DNA from: Lewinella sp. IMCC34191
GTDB taxonomy: Bacteria; Bacteroidota; Bacteroidia; Chitinophagales; Saprospiraceae
Length of the DNA stretch: 64,000 nt
Direction: 5' to 3'
Assembly (NCBI RefSeq): GCF_003390935.1
Contig: NZ_QNQZ01000002.1
Coordinates: forward strand, 124,001 to 188,000
Positions 28,355-37,285 of this stretch are shown here, one piece after another. The translations under genes and the position numbers were made by a program. Numbering within the stretch: the first letter of the stretch is position 1; each line of letters starts with the position of its first letter. The notes under the pieces are model-generated. The model was not told the DNA's origin. It ran no database searches and worked only from the letters and a program-made list of their open reading frames with translations.

Positions 28355-29830
28355 TTATTCCTTCTTGGTCGTAATCAGGACGACGCCCTCCTTCTCCGTA
28401 TCGTACCCGAGCTCGGCCATTTCGGCTTTGTCCTTTATGACTTTGACTGCGGCAATCTCAGGTGGTGTCAAATCCACATTCTCTCCGTCGATGATACGTC
28501 CGTCGACAACCATGATGATATTATCTGGTATTTTGGATATCGAACTGCTTTGCGCATTGGGGATGAACATGGGTAAACTACCCTGCTTCCTCATTTGGAT
28601 GTTCAGGTCCCGGTCCTTCACATTATCAAAGATAATTTCCTTGGATACATACCCGACATAGTTAAGCACCAGGGTAGTCTCGCTTTCTCCATTCCATTCG
28701 AGTCGAAAGTTCCCGTTTATATCGGTCACTGTTCCTGCAATCGTTTCCTTGATCATGACTATTGTACCGATAAGTGGGTCGCCGGTAGCTTCGTCGACTA
28801 CCGTACCGGTGATGATCGCGTCGGGACCGAAGAAGGGAAGCCCATCGGCCGGACCGAAAGCCAGCAGGGCCAACAGGGGCAGGGAAAGCAAGGGAGCGAA
28901 GAGGTAACCGCCGCTACGACGGGGAGATGCATCATGGGCAAAGAGGCGACGCAGGCGGTGCGAAAAGGAAGAGCGATCAGTGGCAGGCACGGTGAAGGGA
29001 ATTTTGGGATGAAGGGAATAGGTAGCCACGCGCATCAGGGCCCGGGCGTACGTCTTTTGGCCGGTAGGACCGACCGCGATGTCATCGCAGGCGAACTCGC
29101 GCTCCTGGTCCATAGTCCGGCATAGCCAGTGCACCAGGGGATGGTAGAAAAAGAGGGTAGCCAGGCATTGCTGCAGTGCCTGCCAGAAGTGGTCCCGGCG
29201 GCGCAAGTGGGCAAGTTCGTGCCGCAGGATGGCGTCTATCTCAGCCGGCGAAAGCGCATTGACCAGCGCAAGGGGGAAAAGGATCAGCGGCCGCCAGACA
29301 CCTACGGTTAACACTTCTTCGACCCGGGGTGAAAGCCGCCACTCCGCCGAGGAACCGGGAGCAATTAATCGACGAAGTGCCAGGAATGACCCGCGCAGCT
29401 CGGCATCCGGTAGTAAGGTTCCGCGCCGCATGGTCAGTATATGACCGTAAGCCCGGGCGGTGCGTAGTCCGCTAATCAACAGGCCAACTAAATAAGCTAC
29501 GGACAACGCAGGTAACGCGTTCGGCAACCAACCTATAGTAGTGGCCGAATCAATCCCTCCCGAACCGATGGCGCCGGTAAACGGACCTACCCCATCGGCC
29601 GCTTCCGGTGCCGTCATAGCCACCCCCGGCATCCCCCACCAGACCAGCAATGCGAATGCGGGGAGTAAGGATGCCAGGGTGACGAGTAAAACGGTATGTC
29701 GTTTTCCCGCATCGGCTAAGCCCTTCGCGGTGAGCTGGCCGGCGAGAATGAGGATAGTAAACACCCATACGGAGTGTAGGAGTGCATACCCGAGTGCCGT
29801 GAGCAGCGGATGTCCGAGTACATTATTCAT
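28355..29830 (-). CDS. BlaR1-like M56 metallopeptidase fused to CarboxypepD_reg and plug-like tail
   Basis: 491 residues from the ATG at 29830, which overlaps the BlaI gene by 8 bp. Four or so membrane helices surround an M56 peptidase domain with HELAH at 204-208 and a downstream ExxxDD segment (REFACDDIAVG). There is no penicillin-binding sensor domain, unlike BlaR1. Instead, after the last membrane helix (about 340) come a CarboxypepD_reg-like domain (IITGTVVDEATGDPLIGTIV) and a TonB-plug-like piece (IIMVVDGRIIDGEN, GVVLITTKK). In the BlaR/BlaI scheme the peptidase destroys the repressor on stimulus. What this tail senses is unknown; contact with the energised TonB system is speculation. 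Confidence 0.85.
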   Translation of the reverse strand: MNNVLGHPLLTALGYALLHSVWVFTILILAGQLTAKGLADAGKRHTVLLVTLASLLPAFALLVWWGMPGVAMTAPEAADGVGPFTGAIGSGGIDSATTIGWLPNALPALSVAYLVGLLISGLRTARAYGHILTMRRGTLLPDAELRGSFLALRRLIAPGSSAEWRLSPRVEEVLTVGVWRPLILFPLALVNALSPAEIDAILRHELAHLRRRDHFWQALQQCLATLFFYHPLVHWLCRTMDQEREFACDDIAVGPTGQKTYARALMRVATYSLHPKIPFTVPATDRSSFSHRLRRLFAHDASPRRSGGYLFAPLLSLPLLALLAFGPADGLPFFGPDAIITGTVVDEATGDPLIGTIVMIKETIAGTVTDINGNFRLEWNGESETTLVLNYVGYVSKEIIFDNVKDRDLNIQMRKQGSLPMFIPNAQSSSISKIPDNIIMVVDGRIIDGENVDLTPPEIAAVKVIKDKAEMAELGYDTEKEGVVLITTKKE

Positions 29831-30209
29831 GTCCGTCCTTTTGTGCATCCAGCCACCGCTGAAGCTCGTCCAGTTCCTGTGGGGAGGGTCGGTCGGCACC
29901 CAGGGCTTTGAGGGCCAGCTTGACGGCTGACCCCTCGAATGCCTTGTCCGAAAGGCGATGGATCAGCTCGGCTTCTACTTCCGCCCGGTTAGGAACAGCC
30001 TCGTAGCGATGCTGGCGTCCCTGGCTCGTCCGCCGAACCAGTTCCTTCTTGTGCATCCGCTGCAACTGCGTCAGTACCGTCGTGTAGCTAACCGCTCGTT
30101 CGTGGGCGCATACCCACCGATGGATGTCGTGAACGGAAGCCCCGGGCTGCTCCCACAGGGCTTGCAGGATCCGGAGTTCAGCGTCTGAGGGGAGGGGGTA
30201 CTCGGCCAT
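29823..30209 (-). CDS. BlaI/MecI-family transcriptional repressor
   Basis: 128 residues. Winged-helix N-terminal domain (SDAELRILQALWEQPGASVHDIHRWV, SYTTVLTQLQRMHKKELVRR) and a C-terminal dimerisation part (EAELIHRLSDKAFEGSAVKLALKAL), the usual length and layout for BlaI/MecI/CopY regulators. It is the first gene of a two-gene operon with the M56 peptidase, overlapping by 8 bp. A perfect dyad operator lies 12 bp upstream of its start, so autoregulation is expected. In this family, cleavage by the partner peptidase relieves repression. Confidence 0.92.
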   Translation of the reverse strand: MAEYPLPSDAELRILQALWEQPGASVHDIHRWVCAHERAVSYTTVLTQLQRMHKKELVRRTSQGRQHRYEAVPNRAEVEAELIHRLSDKAFEGSAVKLALKALGADRPSPQELDELQRWLDAQKDGHE

Positions 30210-30220
30210 GCCGTGAATAT

Positions 30221-30238
30221 ATACTACATGTGTAGTAT
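30221..30238. promoter_or_regulatory. BlaI-type dyad operator
   Basis: ATACTACATGTGTAGTAT is a perfect 18-bp palindrome with the TACA/TGTA half-sites typical of BlaI/MecI operators, placed 12 bp before the ATG of the repressor gene. The repressor is expected to bind here and shut off its own operon. Confidence 0.8.
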
Positions 30239-30350
30239 TTCCAAATCCACCGGCTGCTAGTTAGGAGATTTTCGCCCCGCCGAGAGATAATGCTTCGGTG
30301 TGCGCAACAGGCTCTTGCCTACGATGCCACCCAAGATTGACCTGAACAAT

Positions 30351-30383
30351 AAAAAAACCCGCAACGCAAAAGCGCCGCGGGTT
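30351..30383 (-). terminator. Intrinsic terminator of the beta-propeller lipoprotein operon
   Basis: Minus strand: AACCCGCGGCGC pairs with GCGTTGCGGGTT (nearly perfect) around TTTT and is followed by seven T. It is downstream of the stop at 30447. A near-identical sequence ends nrdA at 34165-34198. The rest of 30239-30446 shows nothing else recognisable. Confidence 0.85.
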
Positions 30384-30446
30384 GGAATGTGAGGTAGGAG
30401 TGTATTTCTTTTAGCTTAACCGGCGATTAAGTACGGATCGAGCTGG

Positions 30447-32222
30447 CTATTCCGCCAGGTCGTACGTGATGAGCTGGCTGGTCGCATCGATGTAAAGGTA
30501 AGCCTTCCGGGATCCGGGAGGAATGACCGCTAAATCGGGCCGAAGGGGCAGCTCCGCCAGAATGGCGAATGTCTCGCCGTCCCACACCTTTGATCGCCCT
30601 ACTACTACCGAGCCATCGTCCGTGGCCGCCAGGATTTCGTCGTTGAAGGTGCCCACGAGGGTACCCAGGTTATTGGCCAGCAATTTGAGGCCGTTGTAGA
30701 AAATATACTTCCCGTCGGCCGTCATCATCCCATCCCGGTCTCCGTAGCCCGAGCTGCCGTTACTCTGGTCAACCTGCACGAGGGTATTGCCGTCCAGATT
30801 ATAGCGGATGACCGTGCTTCCGGAGCTGCCGGACTCCAGAACGTAAAGGATGGTCCCGTCCTCATTGGTGAGCAAACCGGGCTGGTACACGCTGCCGACA
30901 TCGTCCAGGTGCACGCCGTTTTCCGCATTCACCAGCTTTACACTGTTCCACTGGTCTTCACTCGTGTAGGCGAGCCGGTTGCCCGCCATGACCGCCAGGC
31001 GGTAGGGGTTTCCATCCCAACTACCCGCCTGCGTATCGACTATGATATCGCGTACCTTCTCGCGGGTTTCCAGGTCGACCACGGCGATTTGCGAACTGCC
31101 GTAGTTGGCGATGAAGACTTGTTGATTATCCAGGCTGAAAGCAATATCCGACGGCGAGGAACCCACGAAAATGGTTTTTTCCACCTCTCTGGTCTCCAGG
31201 CTAATAAAGGCCATATTGTTATTCACCCGGTCGAGCCCGTACAGGTAAGGGCGTTGCGGATCGGCCACCAGTCGCGTCAGGCCCATATCCAGGGTCGGCC
31301 CCGGTAGTAGGTAGCGACCCGCCACCGTATTACTTTCGCTGTTATATCCGTTCCCGACTTCTACCCCGATCTTATAGTGGTAGGTCGTTCCGTAGGTCAC
31401 GTCAGTATCGAGGTAGGTCGTGGTGGAGGCGTCCCGAATGGAGGCAATCTCGTAGAAGTAGCCATCCTGGCCATACTCGGATCGCATGACCGTATACCGC
31501 TCGAATTCCGGCTCGGTAGCCGCCTGCCAGTCGATCCGCAGCCCTTCGCTGCTGAGGGACACTGAATCCAGGACAACGGGGTCCGGCAGTTTTATTACCT
31601 CGATGCTTGTCTCCGCCGATCCGGTCAGGCCCTCCTCGTCCGTAGTGGTAGCGGTGATGCGGTGCAGCCCCGGACTCAGTCGTTCTACCTCCAATGTGAA
31701 TTCACCACCGGAATTATAGGGTTTCACTTCGCCCAGCAGCCCGTCCAGCGAACTGGAAATAGCGATGGTGAACGCTGTAGCCGGGCTATTGTCGGCGACC
31801 GTCCCCCTTATCGTCACCCGACTATCCGTGTCTATGTAGTACGAATCGGTGTACAGGGAAAGGGATGGAGAATTGTAGCTTCCGGGCATTAATCGTATAT
31901 CGGCCTCCACCAGCTGATCGTCAACTACTCGGACGGCCGCGACACCCTTTCCCATGGGCGCCTTCTCGGCAAGTATCCGGTAAGAATCCACGTCCAGGTC
32001 CTGCAACAGTACGGTACCCGTAAAATCGGTACTATCGGTGTAAGTAGGCGGATCGGTGGTGATGATGGCCCCCGCCACGGGTTCACCGTAATAGGTCACC
32101 CGTACGAAGAGGTCGCCTTTTTCGTCGGTAGTGGGATCGTCCCCGTCCCCCGTTTCATCGTCGGCCGGACATCCGGTAAAGGCAAGGAGGGTTAGCAATA
32201 ACAGGGGATAAATGCCCTTCAT
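30447..32222 (-). CDS. Lipoprotein with FnIII domain and YVTN-like beta-propeller
   Basis: 591 residues. Lipoprotein signal MKGIYPLLLLTLLAFTGCPAD, then an acidic linker, a CarboxypepD_reg-like domain (LFVRVTYYGEPVAGAIITTD), an Ig-like domain (about 120-210), a fibronectin III domain (DSVSLSSEGLRIDWQAATEPEFERYTV) and a C-terminal propeller with YVTN-type blades (FVGSSPSDIAFSLDNQQVFIANYG). No enzyme motif is seen. It overlaps the upstream gene by 4 bp (ATGA), so the two products are made together and probably act together at the cell surface. Confidence 0.82.
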   Translation of the reverse strand: MKGIYPLLLLTLLAFTGCPADDETGDGDDPTTDEKGDLFVRVTYYGEPVAGAIITTDPPTYTDSTDFTGTVLLQDLDVDSYRILAEKAPMGKGVAAVRVVDDQLVEADIRLMPGSYNSPSLSLYTDSYYIDTDSRVTIRGTVADNSPATAFTIAISSSLDGLLGEVKPYNSGGEFTLEVERLSPGLHRITATTTDEEGLTGSAETSIEVIKLPDPVVLDSVSLSSEGLRIDWQAATEPEFERYTVMRSEYGQDGYFYEIASIRDASTTTYLDTDVTYGTTYHYKIGVEVGNGYNSESNTVAGRYLLPGPTLDMGLTRLVADPQRPYLYGLDRVNNNMAFISLETREVEKTIFVGSSPSDIAFSLDNQQVFIANYGSSQIAVVDLETREKVRDIIVDTQAGSWDGNPYRLAVMAGNRLAYTSEDQWNSVKLVNAENGVHLDDVGSVYQPGLLTNEDGTILYVLESGSSGSTVIRYNLDGNTLVQVDQSNGSSGYGDRDGMMTADGKYIFYNGLKLLANNLGTLVGTFNDEILAATDDGSVVVGRSKVWDGETFAILAELPLRPDLAVIPPGSRKAYLYIDATSQLITYDLAE

Positions 32223-34024
32223 CGGACGGTGAGTTTAGTAGGTGTAAGACGAGCCTTGGAAGACTTGGTAACAAAATTAATTAGATAGTTACCGGCTGTT
32301 ATCCCCCGGCCATGGGGTATTAAAAATTTATAGCCGCCCGTCTCGGAAACGACGGGGCGGAGGGTGATCAGGTGCCGACCGTCGAGACCGATCACCTCGA
32401 TCCCCTCGATGTCTTCTCGTGTCCCAACGGTAAAGGCATGCCCTACTTCCACGGGATTAGGAAACACGTAGATCGTACCGGATGCTAGGTCGTATTGCCT
32501 CGCCTTGCTCTTCGCCAGCCTGTGAACGGTGTTCCGGGACAGCCCCCGGTACGTACTGCGGCTTCCGTCCGCCCACTCAATATCTACGGCAAACGGCTTC
32601 CCCCCCGAAAGGCCGAAGTGGGCGCCCGGCTCGTTGTTGCTGTTGTAGTTACTGCTCTCTCCCACGTGCCGGTACTGAACCGGTCCATCCTCCGGAAGAA
32701 GAACGACCGTACTGCCGTTAGCGACCCGCCCTTCCACTGTCGGCACGATACGGATGTAGTCACCGCCGACGGTCCGGTTATCAAACACCTTTACCGGACC
32801 GTTGTAATTACTGATCAGCACGTCGAGGTCACCGTCGCCATCCCGGTCCAGCAGGGCGATGCCCCTGCCCTGTAGACTGTCCACCGGAAACCCCTCTACC
32901 GGTAAGAAGCCTCTTCTACTCTGCCCCCGGAAAAGGCTGGTCCGGTCGTTCTTGAAGGAGTCGTCGCCGCGCGGCCAGCCGTTGGTGACGATCAGGTCGA
33001 GCCATCCGTCGTTATCCAGGTCGCCGCAGGCCGCTCCCCACGCCCAGCCGGTAGCCTGCACCGCCGGTTGAATAGGGCCTTCCGCGAAGTTTCCCGCGCC
33101 GTCATTAAGGTAATGCCGGTTGCCGCTGCCCCCCCAGTTGCCTTCCAGTACACCGTCATCGTCGTGGATGGCGGTCACGAACCAGTCCTCGTCCCCGTCG
33201 TTGTCAAAATCGCCGACGGCGCTGCCCATCCCGTTCTCGTCCGTGAATACCGCCCGGTCCGCGGGGATAAACCGTCTCCCTCCCTCGTTAAGCCATAGCT
33301 GGCTCATTCCGAAGTCTCCCGCCAGCAAGAGGTCGGGATATCCGTTGCCATCGACGTCCCGAAAATTGGCGGTGAAACCGTAGTCCATTCCCGTATCTCC
33401 CAGATCGGCAAAGCCCAGCTCCTCGTCGTAGGGAACGAGGCCTCGCCCTTCGTCATTCCGGAAAAAGTGGGGAGTCCCGTAAGACTCCGACCAGTGACAA
33501 ACAAACAGATCTTCCCAGCCATCCCGGTCGAAATCCACGGGCGTAGCCGATGAGCTACTTGCCCGGTCGATCGAGGCCAGGCCGGCATCGTGCACCCGCT
33601 CGAATTGTCCGCCTCCCAGGTTCCGGAATAGCCGGGGCGATCGCCAGGCGGCCGAGCCAATGAAGAGATCGGGCAGGCTGTCGGCGTCGAAGTAGAAAAT
33701 TGCGGGACCGGTGGCCGACTCAGGCCCCACGATCGATCCGTTGTCCGGAGCCCTGGCAAACGTACCGTTACCATCGTTGAGCCAGAGTTGCCCCCCGTAC
33801 TCACCACGGGTTATGGCAAAGAAGTCCGCAAAGCCATCCAGGTTAACATCGGCGACGACCACTCCCCCACTCGCCCGGTCCTTGGTGGTAGCCAGTCGCT
33901 CGGTCAGGGTATGATTCAGTCCATCCAGTCCGGCAGCGCTCGTCACGTCTATGTAGTCGATCCGCTGCCCTCCCAGTTGCAGGCTCGACAGCAGTAACAG
34001 GATGCAGCGTAGGGTGGTATTCAA
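32219..34024 (-). CDS. FG-GAP/VCBS-repeat and ASPIC_UnbV surface protein with T9SS tail
   Basis: 601 residues from a TTG start at 34024; no in-frame ATG precedes the signal-like segment NTTLRCILLLLSSLQLGGQ. Repeated DxDxDG calcium-binding loops (VNLDGFADFF, DFDRDGWEDLFV, DVDGNGYPDLLL, DLDNDGWLDLIV) form an integrin-alpha-type propeller. This is followed by an ASPIC/UnbV domain (about 425-500, NSNNEPGAHFGLSGGKPFAVDIEWADG) as in CRTAC1-like proteins, and a C-terminal type A sorting domain (IYVFPNPVEVGHAFTVG). Expected to be exported and surface bound; calcium binding is inferred. A 13-codon upstream ORF (34062-34021) carrying the recurrent motif ends exactly over the TTG start. Confidence 0.83.
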   Translation of the reverse strand: MNTTLRCILLLLSSLQLGGQRIDYIDVTSAAGLDGLNHTLTERLATTKDRASGGVVVADVNLDGFADFFAITRGEYGGQLWLNDGNGTFARAPDNGSIVGPESATGPAIFYFDADSLPDLFIGSAAWRSPRLFRNLGGGQFERVHDAGLASIDRASSSSATPVDFDRDGWEDLFVCHWSESYGTPHFFRNDEGRGLVPYDEELGFADLGDTGMDYGFTANFRDVDGNGYPDLLLAGDFGMSQLWLNEGGRRFIPADRAVFTDENGMGSAVGDFDNDGDEDWFVTAIHDDDGVLEGNWGGSGNRHYLNDGAGNFAEGPIQPAVQATGWAWGAACGDLDNDGWLDLIVTNGWPRGDDSFKNDRTSLFRGQSRRGFLPVEGFPVDSLQGRGIALLDRDGDGDLDVLISNYNGPVKVFDNRTVGGDYIRIVPTVEGRVANGSTVVLLPEDGPVQYRHVGESSNYNSNNEPGAHFGLSGGKPFAVDIEWADGSRSTYRGLSRNTVHRLAKSKARQYDLASGTIYVFPNPVEVGHAFTVGTREDIEGIEVIGLDGRHLITLRPVVSETGGYKFLIPHGRGITAGNYLINFVTKSSKARLTPTKLTVR

Positions 34025-34038
34025 AGCATTGAAATAGG

Positions 34039-34055
34039 GCGGCGGAGCGCAGGTA
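34039..34055 (-). repeat. Recurrent 17-bp motif, intergenic copy inside a short upstream ORF
   Basis: The minus strand reads TACCTGCGCTCCGCCGC exactly, ending 14 bp before the TTG start of the FG-GAP protein and in its orientation. It lies within codons 2-8 of a 13-codon ORF (ATG at 34062, TGA at 34021-34023). Confidence 0.7.
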
Positions 34056-34163
34056 AATACATTATTCAGAGGCTCGGGATCCTAACGAACGACGACCGAC
34101 CAATCGTTCATCCTTTGCCACTCCTCATTTGCTTACTAAAGGTAGGGAGCGACCGATCAGACA

Positions 34164-34198
34164 TAAAAAAACCCGCGACGCAAAAAGCGCCGCGGGCC
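34164..34198 (-). terminator. Intrinsic terminator of nrdA
   Basis: Minus strand: GGCCCGCGGCGC, loop TTTTT, then GCGTCGCGGGT and a run of T. It lies 27 bp after the nrdA stop and is almost the same sequence as the terminator at 30351-30383. Confidence 0.85.
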
Positions 34199-34224
34199 GG
34201 AATGTGGGATAGGAATGTAATTCT

Positions 34225-36720
34225 CTAAGCGGAGCAAGCGATGCAGTCCGGATCGTCCAGGCTACACGTCTTGCCTACCTGAGCGGTTTGCTCGGCACTC
34301 AATTCTTCAAATTCTCCCGCGGCGGTGGCGGTTGCCGCCCCACCCTCTTCGGTTTTGGGTTTCGGTACGCCACCCGTCATCTTCGGCGCGGGAATCTCCC
34401 GCGTTCCCTGCTTGACCTGGCCGTCGCCGTCGTCGCTCTGCTTGACGAGCTGCTCCTTGTCGACCGTGAACTTGATGGCGTCACGGGCGGCCTTGGTGCG
34501 GAGGTAGTACATGCCCGTTTTCAGGCCCTTGCTCCAGGCGTAGAAGTGCATACTGGAGAGCTTACCGAAGTTGACGTTCTCGACGAAGAGGTTCATCGAC
34601 TGGCTCTGGCAAACGAAGGCACCGCGGTCGGCGGCCATATCGATGACGACCTTCTGGCTGATCTCCCAGACCGTCTTGTAGAGGTCGCGGAGGTGCTGGG
34701 GTACGTCCTCGAAGTCCTGGATGGAGCCGTTGCTCTGCATGAGGCGGTTGCGCATCTGGTTGTCCCACAGCCCGAGGCCGATCAGGTCGTGCAGCAGGTG
34801 CTTGTTCACCACCACGAACTCGCCGGAGAGCGTACGGCGGGTGTACATATTCGAGCTGTAGGGCTCGAAACACTCGTTGTTGCCGAGGATCTGGCTGGTG
34901 CTGGCGGTAGGCATCGGTGCGACCAGGAGACTGTTCCGCATGCCGTACTGGGCAAGGTCTTCCTTGAGGCCGGCCCAGTCCCAGCGGTCGCTCGGGGTGA
35001 CACCCCAGAGGTCGAACTGAAGTTCGCCCTTGCTGGCGGGGCTACCGGGGTAGCTCTCGTAGTGGCCGAGTTCCTTGGCCAGGGCGATGGATTCGGTACA
35101 GGCGGCGAAGTAGATCGCCTCGAAGATGTCCTTATTCAGCTGGCGGGCCTCCTCGCTGTCGAAGGGCATACGCAGCATGATAAAGGCATCGGCCAGTCCC
35201 TGTACGCCCAGGCCGATGGGCCGGTGACGCATGTTGCTGTTGCGGGCCTGCTCGATCGGGTAGTAGTTGCGGTCGATGACCTTGTTGAGGTTGCGGGTCA
35301 CGACGCGGGTGACTTCCACCAGCTTATCGAGATCGTACTCCCGGGTATCCTCCTTGACGTACTTCGGCAGGGCGAGACTGGCGAGGTTACAGACGGCCAC
35401 CTCGTCGGGGCTGGTGTACTCCAGGATCTCCGTGCAGAGGTTGGAACTGCGGATGGTACCGAGGTTCTGCTGGTTGCTCTTCCGGTTGGCGGCATCTTTA
35501 TAAAGAATGTAGGGCGTACCGGTTTCGATCTGGCTATCGAGAATGGCGAACCACAGCTCCTGTGCCTTCACGACGCGGCGGGCGCGGCCCTCCTGCTCGT
35601 ACTGGTGGTACAGCGCTTCGAATTCCCCACTGTGGGCATCGTAAAGACCGGGTGCCTCGCTAGGATCGAAGAGGCTCCATTCGCCGTCGTTCTTCACCCG
35701 CTCCATGAAGAGGTCGTTGATCCACATGGCGTAGAAGAGGTCACGTGCACGCATTTCTTCCTTACCGTGGTTCTTTTTCAGGTCGAGGAAGTCGAAGATG
35801 TCGGCGTGCCACGGCTCCATGTAAACGGCGAAGGCGCCCTTGCGCTTTCCACCGCCCTGGTCGACGTAACGGGCCGTATCGTTGAAGACCTTCAGCATCG
35901 GTACGATACCGTTCGAGGTACCGCCGGTTCCCTTAATGTAGCTACCCGTAGCCCGGATATTGTGGATGCTCAGACCGATACCGCCGGCGCTCTGGCTGAT
36001 GCGGGCGCAGCGGCGCAGGGTTTCGAAGATGCCCTCGATGCTGTCGTCGGTCATGCTAAGCAGGAAGCAGGAGCTCATCTGCGGCTTCGGCGTACCCGAG
36101 TTGAACAGCGTGGGCGTGGCGTGGATGAACCACTTCTCGCTCATCAGCTGGTAGGTCTGGATCGCCGACTCGATGTCGTCCAGGTGAATACCTACGGCTA
36201 CGCGCATCAGCATGTGCTGCGGACGCTCGACGACGGCTCCGTCGCGGCGCATCAGGTAGCTCCGCTCCAGCGTCTTGTAGCCGAAGTAGTCGAATTCGAA
36301 GTCGCGGTCGTAGATGATGGCCGCGTCCAGCTTGCGCTTATTGTCACGAATGACCTGCATGGTGTCATCCCCGATCAGGCCGGCGGGTTCACCGGTTTTG
36401 GGGTCGACGTAGTTGAACAGCCCCTCCATCGTGGCGCTGAACGACTTATCCGTTTCCTTATGCAGGTTGGAGATGGCAATGCGCGCGGCCAGCTGGGCGT
36501 AGTCCGGGTGGACGGTGCTCATCGAGGCGGCCGTTTCCGCGGCCAGGTTGTCCAGCTCCACCGTGGTGACGCCGTCGTACAGACCCTGGATGACCTTCTT
36601 GCTCACGGTGATGTGATCGACGAAGTTCTCGTCGAGCCCGTAGCATAGCTTTTTGATGCGGGCGGTGATCTTATCGAAAGAGACGTCTTCTTTGCGTCCG
36701 GATCGTTTGATTACTTGCAT
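34225..36720 (-). CDS. nrdA: Class I ribonucleoside-diphosphate reductase, alpha subunit
   Basis: 831 residues. Reduces ribonucleoside diphosphates to deoxyribonucleotides with the radical supplied by NrdB. The N-terminal ATP-cone ([24 protein letters not shown]) implies allosteric activity control. The catalytic barrel is clear ([48 protein letters not shown]). The C-terminus ends in a swinging-arm cysteine cluster ([13 protein letters not shown]) expected to pass electrons from thioredoxin or glutaredoxin. Order on the minus strand is nrdB then nrdA, with a TIR-bounded element carrying a four-helix-bundle gene between them; only 16 bp separate the element from the nrdA ATG. A terminator follows. 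Confidence 0.96.
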   Translation of the reverse strand: MQVIKRSGRKEDVSFDKITARIKKLCYGLDENFVDHITVSKKVIQGLYDGVTTVELDNLAAETAASMSTVHPDYAQLAARIAISNLHKETDKSFSATMEGLFNYVDPKTGEPAGLIGDDTMQVIRDNKRKLDAAIIYDRDFEFDYFGYKTLERSYLMRRDGAVVERPQHMLMRVAVGIHLDDIESAIQTYQLMSEKWFIHATPTLFNSGTPKPQMSSCFLLSMTDDSIEGIFETLRRCARISQSAGGIGLSIHNIRATGSYIKGTGGTSNGIVPMLKVFNDTARYVDQGGGKRKGAFAVYMEPWHADIFDFLDLKKNHGKEEMRARDLFYAMWINDLFMERVKNDGEWSLFDPSEAPGLYDAHSGEFEALYHQYEQEGRARRVVKAQELWFAILDSQIETGTPYILYKDAANRKSNQQNLGTIRSSNLCTEILEYTSPDEVAVCNLASLALPKYVKEDTREYDLDKLVEVTRVVTRNLNKVIDRNYYPIEQARNSNMRHRPIGLGVQGLADAFIMLRMPFDSEEARQLNKDIFEAIYFAACTESIALAKELGHYESYPGSPASKGELQFDLWGVTPSDRWDWAGLKEDLAQYGMRNSLLVAPMPTASTSQILGNNECFEPYSSNMYTRRTLSGEFVVVNKHLLHDLIGLGLWDNQMRNRLMQSNGSIQDFEDVPQHLRDLYKTVWEISQKVVIDMAADRGAFVCQSQSMNLFVENVNFGKLSSMHFYAWSKGLKTGMYYLRTKAARDAIKFTVDKEQLVKQSDDGDGQVKQGTREIPAPKMTGGVPKPKTEEGGAATATAAGEFEELSAEQTAQVGKTCSLDDPDCIACSA

Positions 36721-36736
36721 GGGTGTATTATTTTAT

Positions 36737-36789
36737 GATTTGCGATTCGTGATACTCGATTCTCGATATGCGATTTAGCTACCGCACGC
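36737..36789 (+). repeat. Left terminal inverted repeat of the four-helix element
   Basis: Built from decamer-like units of the type GATTTGCGAT / GATTCTCGAT, followed by TTAGCTACCGCACGC. Its reverse complement matches the right arm over GCGTGCGG, AGCTAAATC, GCATATCGAGAATC and ATCGCAAATC, with short offset indels of the unit. Confidence 0.85.
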
Positions 36790-36840
36790 CTCTGCTCACT
36801 TCGTTCGTTGCGAAAAAGAGCAAGCCGAAATTTGTATCCC

Positions 36841-37230
36841 TCATCGATCTTTGGTTTGATTTATCCGCGTGTCCATGGTGCGAACCGTACGGACGAAAAT
36901 GCTGATGAGTTGGTTAGTTTCATCGAGCAGCTCTTCAAGACGAACCGTCTCCAGCAAACTCGATTGATCAATAATTTTTAGGTTGATATAGGTCTCGCGT
37001 AATTCCTTGAGTGCGATACTGCATTTATGCCGGAAGTCCCTGTCTGATTCCGCTCCTCTTGCTTCTCCGTAGAGTAGTGCCGGGGCGCTCCCGGATCGAA
37101 GAATCTGCTTTCCAAAATGACGTCCTGCGAAGTTTGACGGAAGGGCATTAGACAGACGTACGATACGGACAGCGAATGAAACCAGACGGTTTTCAAGTTG
37201 AGCGGAGCGGGCGTTTGGCGATGCGGGCAT
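36841..37230 (-). CDS. Four-helix-bundle protein (23S rRNA intervening-sequence/Avd-like family)
   Basis: 129 residues, the normal length of the family. Predicted four long helices: LENRLVSFAVRIVRLSNALP, FGKQILRSGSAPALLYGEAR, FRHKCSIALKELRETYINLKII and LLDETNQLISIFVRTVRTM. The pattern G.Q.LRSG.S...Y.EA, followed by KL.IALKELRE, is the classic signature of proteins encoded in 23S rRNA intervening sequences and of the DGR accessory protein bAvd. Their biochemical role is uncertain; bAvd is a basic pentamer that binds nucleic acid and reverse transcriptase. Here no DGR or rRNA gene is near. The gene lies inside a TIR-bounded insertion between nrdB and nrdA and is read in the same direction. Confidence 0.88.
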   Translation of the reverse strand: MPASPNARSAQLENRLVSFAVRIVRLSNALPSNFAGRHFGKQILRSGSAPALLYGEARGAESDRDFRHKCSIALKELRETYINLKIIDQSSLLETVRLEELLDETNQLISIFVRTVRTMDTRINQTKDR

Positions 37231-37232
37231 GA

Positions 37233-37285
37233 GCGTGCGGCAGCTAAATCAGAAATCGCATATCGAGAATCACATATCGCAAATC
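37233..37285 (-). repeat. Right terminal inverted repeat of the four-helix element
   Basis: GCGTGCGG at 37233, then AGCTAAATC, ATCGCATATCGAGAATC and ATCGCAAATC ending at 37285, one base before the nrdB stop codon. It is the inverted partner of 36737-36789. Confidence 0.85.

Larger units (their letters stand above)
36737..37285. mobile_element. TIR-bounded element carrying one four-helix-bundle gene
   Basis: A 549-bp segment bounded by 53-bp imperfect inverted repeats (36737-36789 and 37233-37285). The right end abuts the nrdB stop codon exactly and the left end is 16 bp from the nrdA start, so it reads as a clean insertion between nrdB and nrdA. Its only gene encodes an S23/IVP-type four-helix-bundle protein. 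There is no transposase, so it would have to be moved in trans or by an unknown route. The sequence cannot show whether it is still mobile. Direct target repeats are not clear. Confidence 0.7.

Noticed and set aside
34288-36648. A 786-codon ORF antisense to nrdA
   Set aside because: It is a mirror frame of a strongly conserved GC-rich gene; its translation has no recognisable domain and is low-complexity Val/Asp-rich.
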